From positions 1 through 42,501 of the forward strand of contig JACRLW010000062.1 of the NCBI GenBank assembly GCA_016235155.1: a DNA stretch of 42,501 nt, written 5' to 3'. The notes beneath the pieces were generated by a model. That model ran no database searches, was not told where the DNA came from, and saw only the letters and a list, made by a program, of their open reading frames with translations. Of the stretch, positions 34,294-42,501 are shown piece after piece; the first letter of the stretch is position 1; each line of letters opens with the position of its first letter. The DNA is from Planctomycetota bacterium (GTDB lineage: Bacteria; Planctomycetota; UBA1135; UBA2386). The position numbers and the translations under genes were made by a program.

Positions 34294-36939
34294 TCACCGC
34301 TCGCGAAGCGCGCGTTCGACGTCCGCGTCGGGCAAGGGCTCGGCACTGCGCACCAGCGACGCGCCGCGACGCGATTCGACGACGCCCCACTCGTCGCTCG
34401 CGGGTGAACCGCCGAGCAGCAGGCGGCGCGCATGCGACGCGAGCGCCGCGTCGGTGAGGTCGCCGTGCAGGAGGATGCGCGCGAGCCGCGGCCGTCGCGC
34501 GCCGGCGGCCCACGTCGCGCCGAGTCCGGTCGCGACGACCACTTCGATGCGTTCGTCGAGCGCCGATGCGAGCAACGCCGCCGCGCCGGTCCAACCGTGC
34601 GCGAGCAGTGCGGGGCGACCGAAGCCCTGCGCGATCGCGACGCCGCAGAGCACGCGCAGGTCGCGTACCGCGAGTTGACCCTCGTCGAGCCCGTAGAAGC
34701 GCCCGTGCAGTTCGCGCCACCATTCGCCGCGGTCGAGTTCGCCGCAGTAGCGGATGTCGGCGAGCAACACCGTGACGCCGGCATCGCGCAAGCGCTCGAT
34801 GACGTCGTGATCGTCGATCGCCGCGATCGCCATTCCGCCCTGGTGCGTCACGATCACGCAGCGCTCGCCGGACGAACGTCGCGCACGACCGATCAGCACC
34901 GGGATCGCGACGTCGGCATCGACGGGCACCAGCCACTTCTCGAAGTCCCCGCCCGCGCCGTCACCGGCGAACTGCACGACGGATGTTCGCGGGATCCCAC
35001 CTCGCGCCGGGATCTCGAGCAAGGCCCGCAGTCGGTCGCGGATCGTCTCGAGCGCGCCGTCCGCCGCGAGCGACTGCACGGTGGGCGCCGGCCGGCCGAG
35101 CCGGGCGACGAACTCCGCACCGATCGCCGCCTGGTCCTTCGGTGCGTCGATCCGCGACGCCTCGGCCATGCGTCGCGGATCGATCGTCGCGACATCGTCC
35201 GCCTCGATGTCGGTGCGTGGTTCGGCGACGCCTTGCAGATGCCGCGCGAAGAACGCGTACATCGGGTTGCGCATCTCGCGGTCGTAGTCGTGACCCTTGG
35301 GCCACTGCAGCACGCTGACCGCGTCGCGCACGCCGAAGCGCTCGTAGATCGCCGCGATCTCGGGGACGCCGCGCCGCGGGAACTCGCGCGTCCAGTCGCC
35401 GGTGACCGTCAGGTAGAGCTGCGGTCGCGGCGCGAACGCCGCACCCATGATCGGCATGTCGGTCGCGCGGACGAGGTGCGGCACGTGGTTGCAGTGACAG
35501 TGCGGCCCGTCCGTGCCGAGGATCTCGTGGAGGTGGCAGGCCATCACCGCCGGAACCGCAGCGGCGAGTCCGCTGTCGAGCGCCGCGAGGTAGTAGGTCT
35601 GCTGGCCGCCGCCCGAGGCACCGGTGCAACCGATGCGCGCGGGGTCGACGTCGGGTTGCGCACGCAACACCTCGAGTCCGCGCAGGTCGCTCCAGATCAT
35701 CGCGGACAACGGCGTGAGCGCGATCCGATCGTCGTCGACGTGCACGGAGTCGACGGCGAGCACCACGTGCCCCTCGCGCGCGAGCACGATGGCGCGACTC
35801 TGCGGGACCGGATGCGTCGCGCCGCCCGACCAATGCCCGTGGGGACTGAGCACGGCCGAGCGCTTCGCCGTGCTGCTTTGGGTCGTCGGGCGATACAGCC
35901 AACCGGTCGCATACCACCCCGCAAACGCCGCCCACGCCACGCGCGTCACTCGGCAACCGTCCGCTTCGAGCGTGTCGCCCTCGCGCAGGTCGAGCGGCAA
36001 GGACGGCGACGAATGCGCGAAGTCGGTCGCGCGTGCGCCCGCGAGTCCGCTCAACGGGGAGCGTTCGCCGGCGAGCGTCGTGCCGGAATACGGCGGCGGC
36101 CACAGACCGAGGGCGTCCTGCACGAGTGCGCGGACCTCTTGGGCGTTCGCCGTCCACGCAACCGAGTCGGCGGCCTCCGGCGCCCGGCGCTCGCGCTGCC
36201 GGTCGTTCCACGCCTCGAGCATGCGATCGACCTCGACCGGAGACAGCACGCGCGTGCGCGCGATCCGCTCGCGTTCGAGCGCGAGCGCCGGCGGCAGGCC
36301 CCTCGTCATTGCGATGCCGCGCAGGTCGCCGACGAAGGCCTGGTGGACGTTCGGATCGAGGTTGTCGCCCAAGCGCAGCGCGGGCGGCGGCGAGCCTGAG
36401 AAGCGCGACGGCAGGTCCATCTCGCTCTCGAGCCGACCGTCGACCAGGAGCGCGACGCGCGGCGGAAGCGCTTCGAAGACGGCCTCGATGCGGTGCCAGC
36501 GACCGTCGTCGATGCGCGTCCGCGATTCGGCGCGAACACGTTGCCAGCACCACGGCTCGAACGAGACGGTCCCCGCGTGGCGTCCGACGACGAGGCTGTA
36601 GTGGACGACGCCGCCGGCGCGGCACATCAGCGGCGTCGCGAACGCACCGCGTTCCGTGCGAAGTTCGAGCGTGAGCGTGCGAGGCTCGTTCGCTTCGAAG
36701 GCGAAGCGCGCATCGTTCGCGAAGGTCGCCTTGCCGCCGTGCGCCGAGAAACGCAGTTCGTCGTCGCGCGCCGACGCTTCGCCGTCGAGTTCCGCTGTCG
36801 TCGTCGCGTCGCCACCGAAGGCGATCCGCGCAGCGTCCGCGTCGATGCGTACACGCCAGACCGCATCCTCGTCCTGCGCGGAGATGGTGCGCGTGAGCGC
36901 GACGACGAGTGCGAGGACGTGAGAGCGAGCGAAGCGCAT
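34294..36939 (-). CDS. Secreted LamG plus double alpha/beta-hydrolase protein
   Basis: About 881 aa. Signal peptide SHVLALVVALTRTISAQ. A concanavalin/LamG-like domain lies at about 60-215 (DDGRWHRIEAVFEALPPRVA, LLVDGRLESEMDLPSRFSG). Next is an alpha/beta hydrolase of the acetyl-xylan-esterase-like type: HGHW (367-370), nucleophile elbow GCTGASGGGQQ with Ser442, and a likely catalytic His550 in WPKGHDYD. A His/Cys cluster GPHCHCNHVPH lies near 478-488. From about 640 a second hydrolase-like half follows (IVTHQGGMAIAA, ADIRYCGE, LLAHGWTGAAALL), but the nucleophile position reads GWTGA, without Ser, so it is probably not catalytic. A carbohydrate esterase acting outside the cell is the best guess. 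Confidence 0.82.
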   Translation of the reverse strand: MRFARSHVLALVVALTRTISAQDEDAVWRVRIDADAARIAFGGDATTTAELDGEASARDDELRFSAHGGKATFANDARFAFEANEPRTLTLELRTERGAFATPLMCRAGGVVHYSLVVGRHAGTVSFEPWCWQRVRAESRTRIDDGRWHRIEAVFEALPPRVALLVDGRLESEMDLPSRFSGSPPPALRLGDNLDPNVHQAFVGDLRGIAMTRGLPPALALERERIARTRVLSPVEVDRMLEAWNDRQRERRAPEAADSVAWTANAQEVRALVQDALGLWPPPYSGTTLAGERSPLSGLAGARATDFAHSSPSLPLDLREGDTLEADGCRVTRVAWAAFAGWYATGWLYRPTTQSSTAKRSAVLSPHGHWSGGATHPVPQSRAIVLAREGHVVLAVDSVHVDDDRIALTPLSAMIWSDLRGLEVLRAQPDVDPARIGCTGASGGGQQTYYLAALDSGLAAAVPAVMACHLHEILGTDGPHCHCNHVPHLVRATDMPIMGAAFAPRPQLYLTVTGDWTREFPRRGVPEIAAIYERFGVRDAVSVLQWPKGHDYDREMRNPMYAFFARHLQGVAEPRTDIEADDVATIDPRRMAEASRIDAPKDQAAIGAEFVARLGRPAPTVQSLAADGALETIRDRLRALLEIPARGGIPRTSVVQFAGDGAGGDFEKWLVPVDADVAIPVLIGRARRSSGERCVIVTHQGGMAIAAIDDHDVIERLRDAGVTVLLADIRYCGELDRGEWWRELHGRFYGLDEGQLAVRDLRVLCGVAIAQGFGRPALLAHGWTGAAALLASALDERIEVVVATGLGATWAAGARRPRLARILLHGDLTDAALASHARRLLLGGSPASDEWGVVESRRGASLVRSAEPLPDADVERALRER

Positions 36940-37014
36940 GCGGACGATGGTAATGCGCGCGTCGTCGAGCGTGTCGTGCGTCGTCTCGACACGACACCGC
37001 GCTCAGCGTGCGCG

Positions 37015-37042
37015 TTGACAGACCAGGCAACCCACCTATCGT
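37015..37042 (+). promoter_or_regulatory. Candidate sigma-70 promoter of the lamin-tail protein gene
   Basis: TTGACA (37015-37020), a perfect -35, and TATCGT (37037-37042) are 16 bp apart, 79 bp before the ATG at 37121. Confidence 0.5.
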
Positions 37043-37120
37043 CGCCGCCTCTCTCGGGCGCCCTGCCCCCGACTTCGTCTCGTCCGATCCCTGTCTCCTC
37101 CAGTCCCCCGAGGACCACTC

Positions 37121-38851
37121 ATGAGTTCACTTCGTTCGCACTCCTTGCTCCTGTGCGGCGCGTTCCTCGCGCTGCCGAGCCTCGCGACCGCCCAGGTCGT
37201 GATCAACGAGATCCAATACGACGACGAGAGCACCGACGACCGCGAGTTCGTCGAGCTCTACAACGCGGGAGCTTCGGCCGTCGACATCTCCGGCTGGACA
37301 CTCGGCGGCTTCGACCAGGTCGGGCCGAACACGACCTTCACGATCCCCGCGGCGACGATCCTCGCGCCGGGCGGCTTCTATGTGCTCGGCGCCGCGACGG
37401 TGCCGAACGTCAACCAGGTCGTCGGCATCTCCAACATCTGGGAGAACGATCAGGAGACGATCGAGCTGCGCGACACGTCGAGCCTTCTCGTCGACTTCGT
37501 CTGCTACGAGGTCAACAAGGCCCTGTTCGCGTTGCCCGCCTACCGCGAGGGCGAAGGGCTCTGGGGCAACTTCCAGAGCAACCTCTACACGACGACGATC
37601 GAGTCGAGCTGGTCGCGCCTCCGCGACGGCTACGACACGAACGACAACGGCCGCGACTTCGCGATCACGAACCTCACGCCCGGTGCGACGAACAACCGGC
37701 CGAACCTGCTGCCGTACTTCGAGAACTTCGACTCGTACGCGGTCGACGCGGTCCTCCCGAACTGGGGCGGCTCGTTCAAGCCCCCGTTCGCGATCGACCC
37801 GACGGCCTTGAGCCTCCAGAACCCGAACCCGATCCCCGCGTCACCCACCGGCGGCAACGCGATGATCATGTGGGACAGCGTCGGCGGCGGTAACTACAGC
37901 ATGCTGCTGAGCGATCCGTCCGACGAACTGATCTTCGAGGCCTACGTCTACTTCGACGCGCTGCCGCGTCCGGCCGGCGAGTTCGAGACCTGGTCGCTGC
38001 TCCTCCAGGGCGGCAGTTGCTCGTTCCACAACCACCCCGATCCGACCGGCTCGCTCGGCGGCGCGGTGCCCTTCACGGCGAACGGCAACACCGGCATCGG
38101 CTGGGTCTATCACGTGACTTCGGCCGGCGGCACGCTCTTCCTCATCGACCACAACAACGGCGGTTGGGGCGCGACCGCGCAGTCGACGCCGACGATCCTC
38201 GGTCAGATCACGGTGACGACCGGCTTGAACGACGGCTGGCAACGCCTGCGCCTGCAGGCGACCAAGGGTCTCGCCGAGGGCTACTTCGGCGGCACGCTCG
38301 GCCAGTTCGACGGCACGCGCATCGCCGGCTCGATCGACGGCAAGGTCGGCGGCCTCGCGATCGGCTACCGCGAGTTCATGGTCAACAACGGCGCGACGCG
38401 CCCGCCGACGATCGACTTCATGGTGCTGAGCACGAACGCCGCCTCGGTCTCGCGCTTCGGCAACGCCACGCCGACGTCGACCGGAACACCGGCGATCTCC
38501 GCCGACAGCTTCCCGTTCCTCGGCAACCCGAACTTCGGCGTCACGGCGTCGAACGTCCCGGCGAACTCGGCGATCGCGATGGTCGTCGGCTTCCTCGAGA
38601 TGACCCCGCCGTTGGACCTCACGCTCTTCGGTGCTCAGCCCGGCTCGGCGCTGTTCGTCACTGCGGACATCGCGGTGACGGTGCTCACGAACGGTGCCGG
38701 CCAGGGCAACCTGCCGCTCGCGTTGCCGAGCACGCCGGCGCTGGCGGGCGCTCCGTTGCACTTCCAGGGCTTCGCGATCGACATCGCGATCCCCTACCCG
38801 GCGCTGCCGATCGCGCAGACGCCGGCGCTGAAGTGCGTCCTCGCGAACTGA
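37121..38851 (+). CDS. Secreted lamin-tail-domain protein with C-terminal beta module
   Basis: About 576 aa. Signal peptide LLLCGAFLALPSLATAQ. The lamin tail domain follows at once (VVINEIQYDDESTDDREFVE, LYNAGASAVDISGWTLGGFD, ILAPGGFYVLG), a fold seen in bacterial extracellular and surface proteins. A middle region (about 200-440) reads like a concanavalin-type beta-sandwich (IFEAYVYFDALPRPAGEFET). The last about 115 residues carry the shared module: FLGNPNFGVTASNVPANSAI, LTLFGAQPGSALFVT and LALPSTPALAGAPLHFQG. The ribosome site GAGGA lies before the ATG. It is followed by a perfect hairpin. Surface attachment or structural function is inferred. Confidence 0.85.
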   Translation: MSSLRSHSLLLCGAFLALPSLATAQVVINEIQYDDESTDDREFVELYNAGASAVDISGWTLGGFDQVGPNTTFTIPAATILAPGGFYVLGAATVPNVNQVVGISNIWENDQETIELRDTSSLLVDFVCYEVNKALFALPAYREGEGLWGNFQSNLYTTTIESSWSRLRDGYDTNDNGRDFAITNLTPGATNNRPNLLPYFENFDSYAVDAVLPNWGGSFKPPFAIDPTALSLQNPNPIPASPTGGNAMIMWDSVGGGNYSMLLSDPSDELIFEAYVYFDALPRPAGEFETWSLLLQGGSCSFHNHPDPTGSLGGAVPFTANGNTGIGWVYHVTSAGGTLFLIDHNNGGWGATAQSTPTILGQITVTTGLNDGWQRLRLQATKGLAEGYFGGTLGQFDGTRIAGSIDGKVGGLAIGYREFMVNNGATRPPTIDFMVLSTNAASVSRFGNATPTSTGTPAISADSFPFLGNPNFGVTASNVPANSAIAMVVGFLEMTPPLDLTLFGAQPGSALFVTADIAVTVLTNGAGQGNLPLALPSTPALAGAPLHFQGFAIDIAIPYPALPIAQTPALKCVLAN

Positions 38852-38876
38852 GCCACGCGGCATCTCGCTGGTCCTG

Positions 38877-38906
38877 AACGGGCGCGGGCCTCCACCCGCG
38901 CCCGTT
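38877..38906 (+). terminator. Perfect 12-bp hairpin after the lamin-tail protein gene
   Basis: AACGGGCGCGGG (38877-38888), loop CCTCCA, CCCGCGCCCGTT (38895-38906). It lies 25 bp after the stop and 33 bp before the next start. No T-run, but the stem is very stable. Confidence 0.65.
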
Positions 38907-38939
38907 GCATGTACGGACCGCGCCTGCTCAACCTCCGGC

Positions 38940-40127
38940 GTGCTCGGCGATCGTTCGCAGTTCGAGGACCTCACCGGCATCGCCTATCTCAACCATGCGG
39001 CGATGTCGCCGCCGAGCCGTGCGGTGCGCGACGCGTGCCTGGCGATGCTCGACGACTACGCGCGCCATGGCGCCGCGGCGTGGATCCGCCAGTTCGAGTC
39101 GCGCGAGCGTCTGCGCGCGCGGCTCGCGCAGATCCTCGGCGCGGCCGCGGAAGAAGTCGCGCTCGTGCCGGGCACCGGCCACGCCGTCTCGATGATCGCG
39201 ACCGCCATCGACTGGCGACCCGGCGATCGCATCCTGCTGCTGCGCGGCGAGTTCCCGACCAACGTCACGCCCTGGCAACGCGCGGCTCTCCGCCATTCGC
39301 TCGACGTCGTCTTCCTCGACGCCGCCGCGTTCGCCCGAGGTGGCGAGGGTCTCGAACTCCTCGCGCGCGAACTCGAGCGCGGCGTGCGCCTGCTCGCCGT
39401 CAGCGCGGTCCAGTTCCAGACCGGCATGCGCATGCCGCTCGGTTCCATCGCCGCGCTCTGCAGCGCCGCGGGAACGCAGGTCTTCGTCGACGCGATCCAA
39501 GCCGCCGGCGCGGTGCCGATCGACGTCGCCGCGCTCGGCATCGACTACCTCGCCGCGGGCGGACACAAGTGGCTGATGGGCGTCGAGGGCGCCGGACTCC
39601 TCTGGATCCGCGCCGATCGCGCGCGCGAACTCGAGCCGGCCATCGCGGGCTGGCTCAGCCACGAGGACGGCGCGCGCTTCCTCTTCGAGGGCGGCGGACT
39701 GCTGCGCTACGACCGCCCGCTGCGACGCCGCGCCGACGTCTTCGAGATCGGCGTGACCAACGCGCTCGGCTTCGCCGCGCTGGATGCGTCGACCGCGCTC
39801 CTCGCGGCGATCGGGATCGAGCGCATCGAACGCCACGTGAACGCGATCCTCGACGAACTCGAGTCCGGCTTCGCGGCGCGCGGCTTCATGTCGTCGCGTG
39901 CTCTCGATCCCGCGGCGCGCTCGTGCATCCTCTCGCTGACTCCGCCGCTCGACGTCGATCTCGCCGCGCTCGCACGCGCCCTCGCCGAGCGCGGCGTCGC
40001 CGTGTCGACCCCCGACGGCTACCTGCGGCTTGCGCCGCACTGGCCCAACGACCGCTCGCAGGTCGGCCCCGTGCTCGACGCGCTCGACGACGCCCTGCGC
40101 GCCGTCAGCGGTGCACGAGTCCCTTGA
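38940..40127 (+). CDS. Class V aminotransferase-fold PLP enzyme
   Basis: About 395 aa. The fold-type I, class V plan is clear: YLNHAAMSPPSRAV at the N-terminus, GTGHAVSMIATAIDWRPGDR, VFVDAIQAAGAVPIDVAALG with the PLP-contacting Asp184 and Gln187, and the Schiff-base Lys210 in AGGHKWLMG. It resembles isopenicillin-N-epimerase/cysteine-desulfurase-like enzymes; no cysteine loop typical of a desulfurase is seen, so the substrate is not assigned. The start is a GTG at 38940 without ribosome site. The 3' end overlaps the convergent lipoprotein gene by 23 bp. Confidence 0.88.
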   Translation: MLGDRSQFEDLTGIAYLNHAAMSPPSRAVRDACLAMLDDYARHGAAAWIRQFESRERLRARLAQILGAAAEEVALVPGTGHAVSMIATAIDWRPGDRILLLRGEFPTNVTPWQRAALRHSLDVVFLDAAAFARGGEGLELLARELERGVRLLAVSAVQFQTGMRMPLGSIAALCSAAGTQVFVDAIQAAGAVPIDVAALGIDYLAAGGHKWLMGVEGAGLLWIRADRARELEPAIAGWLSHEDGARFLFEGGGLLRYDRPLRRRADVFEIGVTNALGFAALDASTALLAAIGIERIERHVNAILDELESGFAARGFMSSRALDPAARSCILSLTPPLDVDLAALARALAERGVAVSTPDGYLRLAPHWPNDRSQVGPVLDALDDALRAVSGARVP

Positions 40128-40644
40128 CCTGCGGCTCGAGCTTCGTGAGCCCGCAGGCCTTGCCGATCGCGAGCGCCTCCTCCGGCGACTTGCCTTGGAG
40201 TTGCCGCGCCCGGAGCGCCATCAGGGCCCCGACCCGGTTGCTGGACGCACAGCAGAGCAAGGTGCCGTCCGACGAGCTGGCCAGCGCTTCATCGAGAGCA
40301 CGCACGTTGGCCTCGGTGAGGTCCTGAGCGCCCTGGATCGGCAGGCGGACGAAGCGGAGACCCAGCGCCTTCGCCCGCTCCTCCTCCCAACCGGTGCCCT
40401 CTTCTCCCGGCGGGCGCAGGCAGATCACGCGGTCGATCCCCGCGGCGGGCAAGCCGTCGAACTGGTCGGTGCTGGGTTGACCGGAACAGTGGATCCCTGG
40501 CATCGGCGAGGACGAGTGCGCGATTCCCAGCCCGGCGAAGGGCTTGGGGACGGTGCTCGGCGCCGGGCCGGCGCCGCAGCCGGCGGCGAGCAGAACCGCG
40601 AGGAGAGCCGTGAGTCGAGGAGTCCGTTGACGTGGGCGGTTCAT
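40105..40644 (-). CDS. Lipoprotein with protein-tyrosine-phosphatase-like (BLH/DUF442-type) domain
   Basis: About 179 aa. The start at 40644 gives a lipoprotein signal (RLTALLAVLLAAGCGAG) with lipobox LAAGC. The domain reads CSGQPSTDQFDGLPAAGIDR, VICLRPPGEE, then the P-loop-like LLCCASSNRVGALMALRARQ. Compared with the family loop VHCASGNRVGAL, the His before the nucleophile is Cys (131) and the loop Gly is Ser; Cys132 and Arg137 keep the C-x4-R spacing. Activity on phosphate esters is therefore possible but not certain. It would sit in the envelope, unusual for such phosphatases. It overlaps the aminotransferase gene tail to tail. Confidence 0.78.
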   Translation of the reverse strand: MNRPRQRTPRLTALLAVLLAAGCGAGPAPSTVPKPFAGLGIAHSSSPMPGIHCSGQPSTDQFDGLPAAGIDRVICLRPPGEEGTGWEEERAKALGLRFVRLPIQGAQDLTEANVRALDEALASSSDGTLLCCASSNRVGALMALRARQLQGKSPEEALAIGKACGLTKLEPQVKGLVHR

Positions 40645-40803
40645 GGGTCGGCGTAGTCTGACCGATCGCGGACGCACCCGCGAATCTCGCGATCGATCCG
40701 CCAGGGATCCCCGGCGACGCTTGCGTCGTCCAAGCGACACCCCCTGCGCTCGGCCCCCTCGTCCGAGCTCCGCGTTGCCCCGTTCCCGAACCGACCCTCG
40801 ACG
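40645..40803. promoter_or_regulatory. Divergent intergenic region with two inverted repeats
   Basis: CGATCGCG/CGCGATCG (40663-40670 and 40688-40695, 17-base loop) and CGACGC-TT-GCGTCG (40715-40728) lie between the lipoprotein and metzincin genes. They may be operators or leader structures. No convincing -35/-10 pair was found. Confidence 0.3.
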
Positions 40804-42501
40804 ATGCTGAACCGAAGCTCCCTGACCGGCAGTTCACTCGCCCTCCTCCTCGCACTCACCGGCGCCGGCGTCACCGCCCAGGGGCCGACTCCCCGCCCCG
40901 CGCCGCAGTGGCTGCTGAACGCCTACGACGTGACGGCCGGCAACGTGCAGGACCTCGCGATCCCCGCACTGCGCGAGCGCTTCCAGTTCCAGGTCGTCCT
41001 CGGGGACTCGACGGTGACCGTCGACGTCGACCCGAACGACATCCGCACGCTCGACTTCCAGTTGCTCCTCGACGACGGCACGGCGCTGACGCGGCTGCCG
41101 ACGCCCGCCGCGATCACCTTCACGGGCACCGTCCTCGGCTTCCCGCACTCGGCGGTCGCCGCGAGCGTGGTCGATCGCAGGGTCCAGGCTCTCGTGCGTC
41201 TCGACGACGACGAGAGCGTGATCTGGGGCATCGAATCGGTTTCCGCCGTCGACGCGACCGCGCCGATCGCGGATCACCTCGTCTACCGCAGCGGCGACTC
41301 GAACCGCCACGCGGTGAGCTGCGGCACCGACCATTCGAACTGGCACTTGATCAGCGGTCCGGGCACGGACGCGCGCAAGGAGGCCGAGATCGCGATCGAC
41401 GCGGACCTCGAGTACTACCAGCGCAACGGGTCGAACCCGACCACGACGACGAACGCGATCACGTCGGTCATCAACGGTGTCGACGCGATCTACCGCCGCG
41501 ACGTCGACGTGCAGTACGTCATCCGGCAGATCATCATCCGGACGACGAACGTCTACGTGAACACGGACATGGGCAACCTGCTCTCGGAGTTCACGACGCG
41601 CTGGAACGCGAATCATGGCGGCGTACAGCGCGACCTCGCCCACCTCTTCACTGGCAAGGGGAGCTTCAGCGGGGTGATCGGCATCGCCTACCTCGGCGTG
41701 GTGTGCGACCTCGGCAGCGCCTACGGCGTGTCGAAGGCGTTCTCCAGCTACACGACCAACGTCGGACTCGTCGCACACGAGACAGGTCACAACTGGAACG
41801 CCCCGCACTGCGACGGCATCAACCCCTGCTACATCATGTGTTCGGGTCTGGGCGGCTGCAGCGGCAACTTGACGCTCTTCGATCCGAGTTCGATCAGCGT
41901 GATCACCGCGTTCAAGAACACGCGCAACTGCCTCACGACGCCGCCGGTCGTGCCGGTCATCACGAGCATCACGCCGACCACGGCGATGGTGCTGCCGCCG
42001 GGGCTGATCACCCTCGCCGGGACCGGCTTCGCGGGCGTCACCACGGTCACCGTCGGCTCCCAGGCGCTCACACCGTCGCAGGTCACCGACACGCAGGTGC
42101 GGTTCCTGTCACCGATGCCGACCGCGCTCGGACCGGCGTCCGTGCGCGTGACCAACGGCGCAGGGACGAGCAACGCGGTCACGCTGACCCTGAACCCGGC
42201 GAACCCGCCGGTCTACAACTGCCCCTCGTTCTCGACGGGCGGCGTCACCATGCCGTTGCAGTGGGCAGGCGATCCGAACGACATCTGCGTGCTGCTCGCG
42301 TCGTTCAACGACGCGACGACCGTCCCGATCGGGTCGTGGAACCTGCTCCTGCACAACCTCGTGCTGGCGACCGGCGTCGCGAACGCCGTCGGCTTCCAGT
42401 CGCTCGGCTACCCGATCCCCGCGATCCCGCTGACCGGACTCCAGATGCGCTCGCAGGTCGTGATCCTGGACGAGACGACGATCAACCTCAACTCGATCAG
42501 T
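40804..42501 (+). CDS. Secreted metzincin zinc metalloprotease with IPT/TIG domain, truncated by the window end
   Basis: At least 566 aa; the frame is open to the last base. Signal peptide SLTGSSLALLLALTGAGVTAQ. A prodomain-like region (about 35-180) precedes the catalytic domain. It has the metzincin zinc site HETGHNWNAPHC (His325, Glu326, His329, His335) and a Met-turn-like CYIMCSG soon after, as in reprolysin-type (M12B) proteases. An IPT/TIG beta domain follows (about 382-462: PVITSITPTTAMVLPPGLIT, LAGTGFAGVTTVTVGSQAL). The visible end contains SLGYPIPAIPLTGLQMRSQV, the start of the shared C-terminal module. It is likely an extracellular protease; the substrate is unknown. Confidence 0.9.
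   Translation, partial: MLNRSSLTGSSLALLLALTGAGVTAQGPTPRPAPQWLLNAYDVTAGNVQDLAIPALRERFQFQVVLGDSTVTVDVDPNDIRTLDFQLLLDDGTALTRLPTPAAITFTGTVLGFPHSAVAASVVDRRVQALVRLDDDESVIWGIESVSAVDATAPIADHLVYRSGDSNRHAVSCGTDHSNWHLISGPGTDARKEAEIAIDADLEYYQRNGSNPTTTTNAITSVINGVDAIYRRDVDVQYVIRQIIIRTTNVYVNTDMGNLLSEFTTRWNANHGGVQRDLAHLFTGKGSFSGVIGIAYLGVVCDLGSAYGVSKAFSSYTTNVGLVAHETGHNWNAPHCDGINPCYIMCSGLGGCSGNLTLFDPSSISVITAFKNTRNCLTTPPVVPVITSITPTTAMVLPPGLITLAGTGFAGVTTVTVGSQALTPSQVTDTQVRFLSPMPTALGPASVRVTNGAGTSNAVTLTLNPANPPVYNCPSFSTGGVTMPLQWAGDPNDICVLLASFNDATTVPIGSWNLLLHNLVLATGVANAVGFQSLGYPIPAIPLTGLQMRSQVVILDETTINLNSIS

Overview
The window is about 70% GC, densely coded on both strands, and shows no mobile element, CRISPR array, rRNA or tRNA that I can recognise. 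The gene content suggests a member of the Planctomycetota. Pointers are an ECF sigma factor translationally coupled to a membrane Ser/Thr kinase with a TPR-like tail, many large secreted proteins that share a C-terminal module of the GAPGC / IPN-x-PAL-x-G type, frequent absence of a Shine-Dalgarno motif, and class V aminotransferase and LamG-esterase genes. This assignment is inference from gene content; no marker gene decides it.

Layout. 1-5.2 kb: type II secretion/pilus core, with gspG and gspF (minus) divergent from a damaged gspE (plus), then a secreted repeat protein. 5.4-10.1 kb: an ATGA-coupled sigma factor / kinase / secreted protein triad. 10.1-12.2 kb: a secreted trypsin-like protease. 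12.3-21.8 kb: a surface-polysaccharide region (two GT4-type glycosyltransferases, wecB, a Wzx-type flippase) mixed with etfBA, a thioredoxin-fold/HEAT protein and a lysophospholipase-like hydrolase. 21.9-25.6 kb: a housekeeping minus-strand run prfB-purH-unknown-yggS; prfB has the classical programmed +1 frameshift. 25.9-29.6 kb: an M1-family peptidase, a membrane protein and a small Fis-type regulator with half a receiver domain. 29.8-33.5 kb: a DUF4097-like lipoprotein divergent from a Cys/His/Asp-rich exported protein, an ECF sigma factor and a one-TM anti-sigma-like protein. 33.5-42.5 kb: rhomboid protease, a LamG plus double alpha/beta-hydrolase protein, a lamin-tail secreted protein, a class V aminotransferase, a phosphatase-like lipoprotein and a metzincin protease that runs off the end.

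Two themes stand out. First, five exported proteins end in recognisably related C-terminal beta modules, next to type II secretion genes, so a common surface or export module is plausible. Second, four genes (gspE, glycosyltransferase 1, wecB, glycosyltransferase 2) carry internal indels that break otherwise intact frames. The lesions are about 100 nt missing, a 5-nt tandem duplication plus one lost G, 16 nt missing, and about 150 nt missing. They are either recent pseudogenisation or assembly error, and raw reads would decide. The most system-like new candidates are the exported Cys/His-rich protein with its own sigma/anti-sigma pair, and the sigma-kinase-secreted protein triad.
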